The notes under the pieces: model-generated
Told to the model about the DNA's origin: nothing
Seen by the model: the letters and a program-made list of their open reading frames with translations, nothing else
The model's database searches: none
Source: Novosphingobium acidiphilum DSM 19966
GTDB taxonomy: Bacteria > Pseudomonadota > Alphaproteobacteria > Sphingomonadales > Sphingomonadaceae
DNA: 5,414 bases
Reading direction: 5' to 3'
NCBI RefSeq assembly: GCF_000429005.1
Contig: NZ_AUBA01000038.1
Location: forward strand, 1-5,414
Shown here: positions 1 through 4,939 of the stretch, one piece after another
Numbering within the stretch: position 1 is the first letter of the stretch
Layout: each line of letters begins with the position of its first letter
Translations under genes and position numbers: made by a program

Positions 1-36
1 GTCATCGGGAATCGCAGGGGCTTTGCGTCGTGCCAT
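1..36 (-). CDS. IS256-family transposase, first 12 codons (partial)
   Basis: The ATG is at 34-36 on the minus strand, and the 12 visible codons give MARRKAPAIPDD before the window ends. This matches the N-terminus of many alphaproteobacterial IS256-family DDE transposases (MARRK-PAIPD type). A clear Shine-Dalgarno sequence, AAGGAG at 44-49, lies 7 nt upstream of the ATG and supports this start. A longer open frame across the same stretch in another phase is a shadow. The catalytic residues cannot be seen because the gene is cut by the window edge, so whether it is intact is unknown. Confidence 0.75.
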   Translation of the reverse strand, partial: MARRKAPAIPDD

Positions 37-93
37 AAAGGGTCTCCTTTTTACCCATTATGCCACCCCGCACACGAAATTCCTGACACTGCC
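1..93 (-). mobile_element. IS256-family insertion sequence, 5' terminal part
   Basis: The minus strand from about 93 to 1 reads as the start of an IS256-family element. It has a terminus containing TGTCAGGAATTTCGTGTGCG (about 71-90), a ribosome binding site and the first codons of a transposase. The rest lies beyond the left edge. The outer boundary is placed where the recombinase reading frame to its right stops resembling its family (GIP followed by unrelated residues), so it may be off by a few bases. Terminal inverted repeats of about 25-30 bp and 8-9 bp target duplications are known for the family, but neither partner is visible here. Identification rests on the transposase start plus remembered similarity of the terminus. 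Confidence 0.7.
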
Positions 94-322
94 GCCGGGA
101 TACCATCATCATTGAGACCGCGAGCGATATGGCGTGGCGCTCTCCCAGCTGCGAACTCACGGCAGATAAGCAAAATGACTTCTGCCTCTTCCGGCACGAT
201 CTCTTGCTCGCCCGTCCGTCCCAGCACCGGGCGGTAGCCATACGCGCTGCCCCCTGCTGATCTTCCTTCACGTATGTTGCCAGTGAGGCCGCGCCGAACC
301 TTGTCGGCAGTGCCCAGACGCT
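94..322 (-). pseudogene. large serine recombinase, internal fragment
   Basis: Codons 165 to about 241 of a 254-codon open frame (815-51, minus) encode part of a site-specific serine recombinase of the resolvase/invertase superfamily. The visible signature runs from KVRRGL through EGRSAGGSAYGYRPV to EEAEVILLICREFAAGRAPRHIARGLNDDGIP, which is the conserved 'Recombinase' domain that follows the catalytic domain in large serine recombinases. The N-terminal catalytic domain with its nucleophilic serine is missing, replaced by IstA sequence. The C-terminal zinc ribbon and coiled coil are missing too, cut by the IS256-type end. The fragment cannot be active. It is probably the remnant of an older phage or integrative element. 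The left junction is clear to a few bases; the junction with IstA is clear to about five codons. Confidence 0.8.
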
Positions 323-815
323 CCGCCCGCGACGCGCACAGCCGCATGTGCGCCACCTTCACGCGCATCGGCTTGCCCGCGATCTCCACGTCCTCGTGGC
401 TCCAGTCGAACTGGTAGGCCTCGCCCGGCTTGAACAGCAACGGGATGAATGCAGGCACGTCGCCGCCGGGATCCCTGCGGCGGCCATCCGCCCAGCGCCG
501 GGCGTAGCGCCGCACCGCATCATACGAACCCTCAAACCCTTCACGCAGCAGCAGATCGTGGATCCGCGTCATCCGCAGCCGGTCACGCCGATGCCGCGCC
601 TCGTTCTCGCTCAACAGCGTATCGAGCCGTTCCTGAAACGGCCCGAGCCGAGGCCGCGGCTGAACCGTGCGATGATAGTCAAACGCGCCTTCCGCCGCAT
701 TGATCGCCTTGCGCACCACCTTGCGCGACAGCCGCAGATCCCGCGCGATCTCCCTGATCGCCTTGCCGCCCGCGTGCTCGCGCCTGATGCGTACAACTGT
801 CTCCACAACCAACAT
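323..815 (-). pseudogene. istA: IS21-family transposase IstA, N-terminal fragment
   Basis: The ATG at 813-815 opens MLVVETVVRIRREHAGG, the usual start of IstA. A helix-turn-helix follows at residues 18-40 (AIREIARDLRLSRKVVRKAI), then the linker. The beginning of the DDE catalytic core comes at 134-164 (AYQFDWSHEDVEIAGKPMRVKVAHMRLCASR), whose D137 is the probable first catalytic aspartate. The frame then runs without a stop into serine recombinase sequence, so about two thirds of IstA, including the remaining catalytic residues, is gone and no IstB gene follows. Upstream the gene keeps its own IS end (868-927). IstA normally pairs with the AAA+ protein IstB for transposition. This copy is dead unless complemented in trans. 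Confidence 0.9.
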
Positions 816-927
816 CCCGATCTCGCCACCTGAAAATCCAGGCCGCTATCTAAACCATCGGAATGGTGGTTCCCTTTTGGACGCCGATCACCCCGCTAGC
901 CGGGTCCTTTTTGCACGCCGATCCACA
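816..927 (-). mobile_element. IS21-family terminal region upstream of istA
   Basis: This is the non-coding end of the IS21-type element that carries the istA fragment. On the minus strand it begins TGTGGATCGGCGTGC at 927, consistent with the TG...CA termini of the family, and runs 112 bp to the istA start. It contains two copies of a 22-bp subterminal repeat, listed separately. The outer boundary is inferred from the TG dinucleotide and the end of the repeat. The other end of this element is not in the window. Confidence 0.65.
868..923. repeat. paired subterminal repeats of the IS21-type end
   Basis: Two direct copies of a 22-bp unit lie at 868-889 and 902-923, 34 bp apart, agreeing at 19 of 22 positions. 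The shared core is ACGCCGATC (881-889 and 915-923), preceded by a TTTT tract. Multiple subterminal repeats of about 20 bp are a hallmark of IS21-family ends, where they bind IstA. Confidence 0.75.
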
Positions 928-994
928 GGGTTGATAGCGTGCTGGCGAATGTCTGCCGTTCGCGGCCACCGGGGGGCGCGCCATTGCAGGCTTC

Positions 995-1001
995 AGGAAG
1001 G
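995..1001 (+). promoter_or_regulatory. ribosome binding site of the DUF4440-like gene
   Basis: The purine-rich AGGAAGG lies 3 nt upstream of the ATG at 1005. Counted from its first AGGA, the spacing is 6 nt. It favours 1005 over the in-frame ATG at 939, which would add a proline- and arginine-rich leader in front of a perfect signal peptide. Confidence 0.6.
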
Positions 1002-1004
1002 ATA

Positions 1005-1463
1005 ATGCGCGTGAAAATCCTTATTCTGGCGCCGATATGTGCGGCGCTGATGTCACCTGCCGCGGCCTTTGCCGACGATGCCAAAACCATCGCCGAAACA
1101 GCGCACCATGCTTATGTCACAGCCATCAACAGCAATGACACCGACACCCTGATGGCGGCCATGACCAGTGACATCGTCTACCAGTCACCGGGCGAGCCCG
1201 AACTGGTTGGGCAGGCTGCCGTGCGCAAATGGGTGGCAAACTATTTTGCCGCGGTAAAGTCGGTGTGGGACAAGCAGACGCTGAGCTTTACCGTCAGCGG
1301 CGATTGGGCGGTCGAACGGTACAGCTGGAAAGTCACCGAAACCGACCGCAAGACCGGCGTGACCACCCACACCACGGGCAAGGGCATCAACATCTATCAT
1401 CACGACACCGACGGCCATTGGCGCGTCGCGATCGACGGCTGGAGCGGAGATGCAGCGCAATAG
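1005..1463 (+). CDS. secreted SnoaL/DUF4440-like protein (NTF2 fold)
   Basis: A 152-residue protein. Residues 1-23 form a Sec signal peptide: MRVK, a hydrophobic core ILILAPICAALMSPAAAFA, and a probable cut at AFA-DD. The mature part resembles the NTF2-like SnoaL/DUF4440 group. A first helix (AETAHHAYVTAINSNDTDTLMAAM) is followed by the 'DIVYQSPGEPELVGQAAVRKWVANYF' segment, which is the usual 'D-v-y-xxPG-p-xxG-xxaI-r-y' pattern. A beta-sheet half follows, ending in HWRVAIDGWSG. Proteins of this fold bind small molecules or act as stress or steroid-type accessory proteins; a substrate cannot be inferred here. It should act in the periplasm. The start is chosen from the ribosome binding site and signal peptide. 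It stands alone: an IS end lies upstream and the HU gene downstream after 189 bp. No promoter could be identified, and the IS insertion may have removed it. Confidence 0.85.
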   Translation: MRVKILILAPICAALMSPAAAFADDAKTIAETAHHAYVTAINSNDTDTLMAAMTSDIVYQSPGEPELVGQAAVRKWVANYFAAVKSVWDKQTLSFTVSGDWAVERYSWKVTETDRKTGVTTHTTGKGINIYHHDTDGHWRVAIDGWSGDAAQ

Positions 1464-1476
1464 CGCAGCGTTATCC

Positions 1477-1493
1477 GCATGGCGGCGCCATGC
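1477..1493 (+). terminator. hairpin downstream of the DUF4440-like gene
   Basis: A perfect 7-bp stem, GCATGGC and GCCATGC, with a 3-nt GGC loop starts 14 bp after the stop codon. No T-tract follows, so termination would be weak or Rho-assisted. The symmetrical hairpin at this position is seen directly; its role is inferred. Confidence 0.4.
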
Positions 1494-1652
1494 CTGCAGC
1501 CGGCCCGATTGGGTCGCATGCAGGGGCGATGGTTGTGCTCCATCGACGGCCCGCAGCATGATCGCAGGCGCATTGCGCAGATCGGCGTGGATTCTTGCCG
1601 GATTTGCGGCTAGCTAGGCCTCCCATTCTTCGAACCAGGGATGTTTGAACAC

Positions 1653-1928
1653 ATGAATAACAGTGACCTTGCCGACACCATTGCTGCTGCAAACAGCCTG
1701 ACCAAGGCTGATGCACGCAAGATCGTTGATGGTGTATTCGCCGAAATCGCGACCGCCGCAGCCAATGGCGATGAAATTTCCTTGAACGGTTTCGGCAAGT
1801 TCAAGGTGAAGGCAACGCCAGCCCGCGAAGGCCGCAATCCTTCGACCGGTGCCACCATTCAGATCGCAGCATCCAAGAAGCTGACCTTCGCACCCGCCAA
1901 GGCGGTGAAGGACAAGCTGAACGGCTGA
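1653..1928 (+). CDS. HU-family DNA-binding protein
   Basis: A 91-residue nucleoid protein of the HU/IHF family that binds and bends DNA as a dimer. The helical dimerisation part covers residues 1-40 (MNNSDLADTIAAANSLTKADARKIVDGVF). The family signature is at residues 46-66 (GFGKFKVKATPAREGRNPSTG), and the beta arm tip with its intercalating proline is RNP at 61-63. The C-terminus IAASKKLTFAPAKAVKDKLNG is typical of HU rather than IHF. Length is normal and the frame is intact. The ATG at 1653 is chosen because MNNSDLAD is the usual N-terminus and the AGGGA at 1637-1641 is too close to the in-frame ATG at 1641 but acceptably placed, though somewhat distant, for 1653. It is a single-gene unit followed by a strong hairpin. 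It is probably chromosomal backbone just outside the island. HU also commonly assists tyrosine recombinases, but a link to the nearby integrase is only possible. Confidence 0.96.
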   Translation: MNNSDLADTIAAANSLTKADARKIVDGVFAEIATAAANGDEISLNGFGKFKVKATPAREGRNPSTGATIQIAASKKLTFAPAKAVKDKLNG

Positions 1929-1937
1929 CCTGTATCT

Positions 1938-1963
1938 GCGCCCTGCCGCACGCGGCAGGGCGC
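1938..1963 (+). terminator. hairpin after the HU gene
   Basis: An 11-bp perfect GC-rich stem (1938-1948 with 1953-1963) and a CACG tetraloop begin 9 bp after the HU stop codon. Downstream is AACAGG rather than a T-run, so this is a strong hairpin without the classical U-tract. That arrangement is common in high-GC alphaproteobacteria. Confidence 0.6.
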
Positions 1964-2101
1964 AACAGGCCGGCAACCTGCACCCTGCCAAGCCGCCACG
2001 CGCCATTACGGCCCGCTGCTGGCGCACAACCCACCGCACATGACCTGGCAGCACCGCACAATGCTGCGCAGCGCATCAAATGAATCAAGAGGGTTCCGAT
2101 C
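1964..2101. other. intergenic stretch with no recognised gene
   Basis: Between the two hairpins there is no supported gene. The only structure seen is a 9-bp direct repeat CACCGCACA at 2032-2040 and 2052-2060, 20 bp apart. The segment lies between the converging HU gene and tRNA-Gly position and is probably plain chromosomal spacer. Confidence 0.4.
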
Positions 2102-2134
2102 GGCTTGGTCGGACACATCGTCGACGACCAAGCC
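2102..2134 (-). terminator. probable terminator of the tRNA-Gly locus
   Basis: A 10-bp perfect inverted repeat, GGCTTGGTCG at 2102-2111 and CGACCAAGCC at 2125-2134, encloses a 13-nt loop. On the minus strand it begins 10 nt after the CCA end of the tRNA-Gly fragment, exactly where a tRNA terminator is expected. It was presumably left behind on the chromosomal side when the island integrated. The minus-strand tail is only mildly T-rich. It could also affect plus-strand transcription. Confidence 0.5.
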
Positions 2135-2144
2135 CACAGGCAAC

Positions 2145-2189
2145 TGGAGCGGGCGAAGGGATTCGAACCCTCGACCCCAACCTTGGCAA
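2145..2189 (-). other. attachment-site core: 3' fragment of tRNA-Gly(GCC)
   Basis: Read on the minus strand, this is the 3' 45 nt of a tRNA-Gly. It shows the anticodon loop TTGCCAA with GCC anticodon (2183-2189), the 3' anticodon strand GGTTG, and a variable loop GGGTC. The T arm GAGGG-TTCGAAT-CCCTT, acceptor strand CGCCCGC, discriminator T and encoded CCA (2145-2147) follow. The 5' side does not continue as a tRNA: the 31 nt upstream cannot pair with the acceptor strand, and the anticodon stem is broken. A 3' tRNA end ending near the anticodon loop, 198 bp from a P4-type integrase gene, is the classic attachment site. Chromosome lies to the left and the island to the right. The intact tRNA is expected at the other island end. 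Confidence 0.85.
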
Positions 2190-2236
2190 GATAGAGAAGG
2201 CGCTACGCCAGAATATCCCGTTATACGCTATAGCAC

Positions 2237-2242
2237 TATAAT
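2237..2242 (+). promoter_or_regulatory. possible -10 element for the integrase gene
   Basis: A perfect TATAAT lies in the AT-rich stretch 2211-2260, 145 bp before the integrase start. The segment 17 bp upstream (TATCCC, 2214-2219) is a poor -35 match, so this is only a candidate; AT-richness alone could produce it. Confidence 0.25.
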
Positions 2243-2306
2243 AATTGAGATTTATCGGATATCGTCCGCCGAGCATATCCGTCAATCACCCTCTGGCTTT
2301 CCTTCT

Positions 2307-2358
2307 TTTGCTGACAATTTGCTGACAACGGCGGTATGAGCGTGCTATTGTCAGCAAA
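2307..2358. repeat. three perfect 11-bp repeats upstream of the integrase
   Basis: TTTGCTGACAA occurs at 2307-2317 and again directly abutting at 2318-2328. A third, perfectly inverted copy is at 2348-2358 (TTGTCAGCAAA). The group ends 29 bp before the integrase ATG. The layout (tandem pair plus one inverted copy between attachment core and integrase) suits arm-type sites for the integrase or an operator for an integrase/excisionase regulator. The repeats are seen directly; the role is inferred. Confidence 0.7.
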
Positions 2359-2375
2359 ACCGTCAACTGCCGTCA

Positions 2376-2382
2376 AAGGAGG
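2376..2382 (+). promoter_or_regulatory. strong ribosome binding site of the integrase
   Basis: AAGGAGG, a full consensus Shine-Dalgarno sequence, lies 5 nt before the ATG at 2388 and fixes the start. It overlaps the second of two CCGTCAA heptamers (2360-2366 and 2370-2376). Confidence 0.85.
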
Positions 2383-2387
2383 AGCGT

Positions 2388-3659
2388 ATGGCCAAACTTA
2401 CCAAACGGGCGGTTGAGGCCATGAAGCCGCCCGCGAAGGGCAGGCAGGCGTTCTTGTGGGACAGCGAACTGAGAGGTTTCGGGGTTCGCATGCTTCCTTC
2501 CGGCCTCCAGACCTTCGTGCTGAATTACCGGAATGCTGCCGACAAGGAGCGGCGAATCAATCTCGGCCGCTTCGGCGTGATGACGGTCGAGCAAGCGCGC
2601 GATCAGGCCATGATCAAGCTCGGGATGATCGCGGCCGGGGCTGACCCTGCCGAGCCCGTGGAAAATCCCCGTCAGGAGACGACCGTGTCAGACCTGTGCG
2701 ACTGGTATCTCGCAGAGGCTGAGGCAGGCCGCATCCTCGGTCGCCGTAATCGACCGATCAAGAAGTCGACGCTCGCCATGGATAAAAGTCGGATAGAAAC
2801 GCACATCAAGCCGCTGCTCGGCGCCCGCCTCGCCCACACCTTGAAGGTGGTCGACATCGAAGGAATGCAGTCCAATATCGTTGCGGGCAAGACGGCGAAG
2901 CCAAGGGGCGGCGGCCGCGGCGGCGCCATAACAGGCGGCCCTGGCGTCGCGTCTCGCGCCGTCGCGACTTTGCAGAGCATCCTCGGTCACGCCGCCCGGC
3001 TCGACAAGATCGAGAGCCATCCCAGCCGTGGCGCCAGGAAGCTGGCTAGCAAAAAGAAGACCCGGCGCTTGAGCGAGGTTGAGATCAAAAAGCTTGGCAT
3101 CGCTATGCGGCACGCGGCGCGCAACGGGGAACATCCTGTCGGCCTTGCGATTGTCCGCTTCCTGCTCCTCACCGGCTTCCGTATTTCAGAGGGGCAGGGC
3201 CTTCAGCGCCCCTGGCTCCATGCCGATGCCGGCTATGTGAGTTTCCCGGACACTAAGGGGGACGCCCAGATTCGCGCCATCGGCCAAGCTGCGGCGGAAC
3301 TTGCTGCCAGCCAGCCGCTTCGGAAGGGTTGCCCGTACATATTTCCGGCCGACGTCGGCGACGGGCATTTCACCGCAGCTAAAGCCTGTCTGGCCCGGCT
3401 TTGCGCGAGCGTGGGCATCGTTGGCGTCACGCCGCATACGCTTCGCCATACGTTCGGCAGCGTCGCCGGAGATCTGGGCTTCTCCGAACTCACGATCCGG
3501 GCGCTCCTAGGCCATGCCGCTCAGAGCGTGACCCAGGGTTACGTTCATGTCGATGAGGCGTTGAAACTCGCCGTAACCCGTACATGCGAGAAAATCGCCG
3601 CGTTGCTGCATGAAAATGAAGCAGCGCTCGTCGAGACGCTTGAAAGGCGGGTCGCATAA
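2388..3659 (+). CDS. P4-type tyrosine integrase
   Basis: A 423-residue site-specific recombinase that integrates and excises the island at a tRNA gene. Residues 1-90 are the DUF4102-type arm-binding domain (LTKRAVEAMKPP, then LWDSELRGFGVRMLPSGLQTFVLNYR and RINLGRFGVMTVEQAR). The core-binding domain spans about 98-215 and carries a glycine-rich insertion at 172-190, seen in other members of this subfamily. The catalytic domain from about 225 has every expected residue: R265 (LTGFRISEG), K290 (DTKGD), H350 and R353 (TPHTLRHTF), H376 (LLGHAAQ) and the nucleophile Y385 (VTQGYVH). Length is normal and no frame break is seen, so it is probably active. It is transcribed away from the attachment core and meets the minus-strand cargo genes tail to tail, 56 bp apart. 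The start is set by the AAGGAGG site. Integration target tRNA-Gly is inferred from position. Confidence 0.95.
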   Translation: MAKLTKRAVEAMKPPAKGRQAFLWDSELRGFGVRMLPSGLQTFVLNYRNAADKERRINLGRFGVMTVEQARDQAMIKLGMIAAGADPAEPVENPRQETTVSDLCDWYLAEAEAGRILGRRNRPIKKSTLAMDKSRIETHIKPLLGARLAHTLKVVDIEGMQSNIVAGKTAKPRGGGRGGAITGGPGVASRAVATLQSILGHAARLDKIESHPSRGARKLASKKKTRRLSEVEIKKLGIAMRHAARNGEHPVGLAIVRFLLLTGFRISEGQGLQRPWLHADAGYVSFPDTKGDAQIRAIGQAAAELAASQPLRKGCPYIFPADVGDGHFTAAKACLARLCASVGIVGVTPHTLRHTFGSVAGDLGFSELTIRALLGHAAQSVTQGYVHVDEALKLAVTRTCEKIAALLHENEAALVETLERRVA

Positions 3660-3715
3660 CGATGCTGCCAAGAAAGCTTGCCATTACCTGTAGAAGTCTG
3701 ATCGAGAATCAGTCC

Positions 3716-4156
3716 TTATCTGGCCGTAAGCAGACGACAGGCGAGCTCTCGCTCGCCCCAGCGTGTCGAAAAAGTGTCGGAGACCTCGAACCAGCTTCCG
3801 TCATTACCAATGCCATGATTAGCACCCATGCACGAGCACTGGCACTCGTGCCCCTGTGCTTCCTGGCACGCCCGCGCGCAGACCTCCTGCTCGCGATAGG
3901 GCTGGATGATATAGACTTTGCCGTAACGCCGCAGCGCCCGATCAACAAAGTTGTTGAACCACGACTTCGGCAGCTCCCAATACGCGTGATCGCCGCCGAT
4001 CCACTCCGGCGCCGTTCGCCGGCCATCCTGTAGCCATTGCCGATTGTCGTCAGCGAACGGCAATCGCACTCGAAGCTTCTCACCGCGCCCAGTCCGGCGC
4101 AGCACGACCGGCGTTGCCTTTTGCTTCCAGACGTAATTGAGGGTGAGCCGCTCCAT
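3716..4156 (-). CDS. cysteine-rich protein of unknown function
   Basis: A 146-residue protein that I do not recognise as a named family, although its composition and motifs look like those of a conserved protein. Residues 1-80 are basic and rich in aromatics (NYVWKQKATPVVLRR, DNRQWLQDGRR, YWELPKSWFNNFVDRALRRYGKVYIIQPYREQEVC). Next comes a cluster, C93-x3-C97, H103, C105-x-C107-x-C109, H114, that could bind zinc or an iron-sulphur cluster. The end is WFEVSDTF...ELACRLLTAR with C140. There is no signal peptide or membrane segment, so it should be cytoplasmic. The ATG at 4156 is chosen over the GTG at 4162 because AAGAAGG (4162-4168) ends 5 nt before the ATG and runs into the GTG. It follows the helicase fragment by 24 bp on the same strand, suggesting one operon, and is convergent with the integrase. 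Function unknown; a role with nucleic acid is only a guess from the neighbour. Confidence 0.75.
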   Translation of the reverse strand: MERLTLNYVWKQKATPVVLRRTGRGEKLRVRLPFADDNRQWLQDGRRTAPEWIGGDHAYWELPKSWFNNFVDRALRRYGKVYIIQPYREQEVCARACQEAQGHECQCSCMGANHGIGNDGSWFEVSDTFSTRWGERELACRLLTAR

Positions 4157-4180
4157 GGACACCTTCTTCAGATAAATTGC

Positions 4181-4816
4181 CTACTCGACCAATGGCCTCG
4201 CATTTTGAGGTCGAACAGCCTCGCGTAGAATGTCCAGCCGGCGAGGATCGATGTCGGTCCGATAATCGAAGATCCGCTGCTCTGGATCCGCCAGACAGAA
4301 CACGTCGGTCATTTGAGCGAGCGCCCGCACGATCCGCCACTGATTGTCGTCGGTGTCCTGGAACTCATCGACGATGATCATTGGGAATCGATCAGCGACC
4401 AGCCCGCGTAGCGCCGCACAACCTTCGAGCAGATCGGCCGTGCCCGCCGCAAAAAGGTCAAAACAATAAAGCCCCGTTTCCGCAGCCTGACGCTGGCGCT
4501 CGACGCTCCAGTCCCCGTCGAACGCGGACTTCTGAAGTCGTTCCTCGCCTGGATAAAGAAAACGCACCGGCCGCCCATGCAACAGCCGCCCATGCGCTTC
4601 CAGCATCTCCATACAGAACGCGTGGTAGGTCTGGACCACGACGGCCCGGCGTTGGCTCGGCGTCAGGATTTCTTTGCAGCGTAGGAGGACCTGCCGGATC
4701 GCCGCACGAGAGAAGCTCAGGAACAGAACTTCCTGACCGGGCTTAAGCGTCGCGAAACGGCCTTGTGCCTTGAATAGCGCGATCGTGGTCTTGCCTGAGC
4801 CGGGTCCACCGAGCAC
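4181..4816 (-). CDS. UvrD/Rep-like superfamily 1 helicase, truncated at both ends
   Basis: The open frame from GTG at 4816 gives 211 residues of the first half of an SF1A helicase. Walker A is GGPGSGKTT (3-11), motif Ia LFLSFSRAA (31-39) and motif Ic TYHAFCMEML (63-72). Motif II is MIIVDEFQDTDDNQW (146-160) with the DE pair at 150-151, and motif III is ADPEQRIFDYR (176-186). Full-length relatives are 550-750 residues. Motifs IV to VI, with the arginine finger and 2A domain, are absent, so ATP-driven unwinding is unlikely. The same frame reads upstream as helicase-like sequence (SRKAIIAQTGHLLVL) to about 4889 with no start codon, where an IS-type repeat begins, so the real N-terminus was lost. 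The C-terminus (LREAVRPQNARPLVE) leaves the family just where 'FDL..NHRS' is usual. A shifted frame reads LFDLK there, hinting at a frameshift or deletion. Probably a pseudogene; its GTG start lacks an obvious binding site. Confidence 0.82.
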   Translation of the reverse strand: MLGGPGSGKTTIALFKAQGRFATLKPGQEVLFLSFSRAAIRQVLLRCKEILTPSQRRAVVVQTYHAFCMEMLEAHGRLLHGRPVRFLYPGEERLQKSAFDGDWSVERQRQAAETGLYCFDLFAAGTADLLEGCAALRGLVADRFPMIIVDEFQDTDDNQWRIVRALAQMTDVFCLADPEQRIFDYRTDIDPRRLDILREAVRPQNARPLVE

Positions 4817-4891
4817 CAGCAGGTGCCCCGTCTGCGCGATGATTGCCTTTCGGCTACGGGCTACGCCCTCCGCCGTGCCAGCAAGCGGCGA

Positions 4892-4933
4892 TTCTCACCT
4901 TGATTGTCGCTGCGTTCTCATCCTGATTGTCGC
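4892..4933. repeat. paired 19-bp direct repeats, probable IS21-type end
   Basis: TTCTCACCTTGATTGTCGC at 4892-4910 and TTCTCATCCTGATTGTCGC at 4915-4933 agree at 17 of 19 positions with a 23-bp period. This is the subterminal repeat pattern of IS21-family ends, but a different sequence from the end at 868-927. If the element ended in the usual CA, its terminus is at 4939, directly before the IS3-like coding remnant. Only about 50 bp of the element remains; the helicase frame begins on the other side. Confidence 0.6.
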
Positions 4934-4939
4934 GCGGCA

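Noticed and set aside
348..833. A 161-codon plus-strand open frame opposite IstA
   Set aside because: It is the antisense shadow of the istA fragment; its arginine- and proline-rich composition is that of a shadow frame in high-GC DNA.
939..1004. Extended N-terminus of the DUF4440-like protein from the ATG at 939
   Set aside because: It would place 22 unrelated residues before a good signal peptide, and the ribosome binding site fits the ATG at 1005.
1594..1618. A promoter for the HU gene at TTGCCG
   Set aside because: No -10-like hexamer at suitable spacing; the match is to a partial -35 only.
2032..2060. Direct repeat CACCGCACA
   Set aside because: Two 9-mers in low-complexity GC-rich spacer; no partner structure, easily by chance.
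2145..2222. A complete tRNA-Gly gene on the minus strand
   Set aside because: The 31 nt that should hold the acceptor 5' strand, D arm and 5' anticodon strand do not pair or match; only the 3' 45 nt are tRNA.
2040..2339. A 99-codon plus-strand open frame with GNWSGRRDSNPRPQPW
   Set aside because: The SGRRDSNPRP-type peptide is the well-known artefact of translating the antisense of a tRNA 3' end; the frame covers the attachment core and the integrase leader and has no family support.
2307..2358. A CRISPR array
   Set aside because: The 11-bp repeats are too short, two abut without spacer and one is inverted.
3698..3712. A terminator between the convergent integrase and cysteine-rich genes
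   Set aside because: CTGAT-CGAGA-ATCAG gives only a 5-bp AT-containing stem without a T-tract; too weak to call.
3662..4033. A 123-codon plus-strand open frame after the integrase
   Set aside because: It lies antisense to the cysteine-rich protein, has no ribosome binding site and shows no family resemblance; the minus-strand frame has the better start site and motif content.
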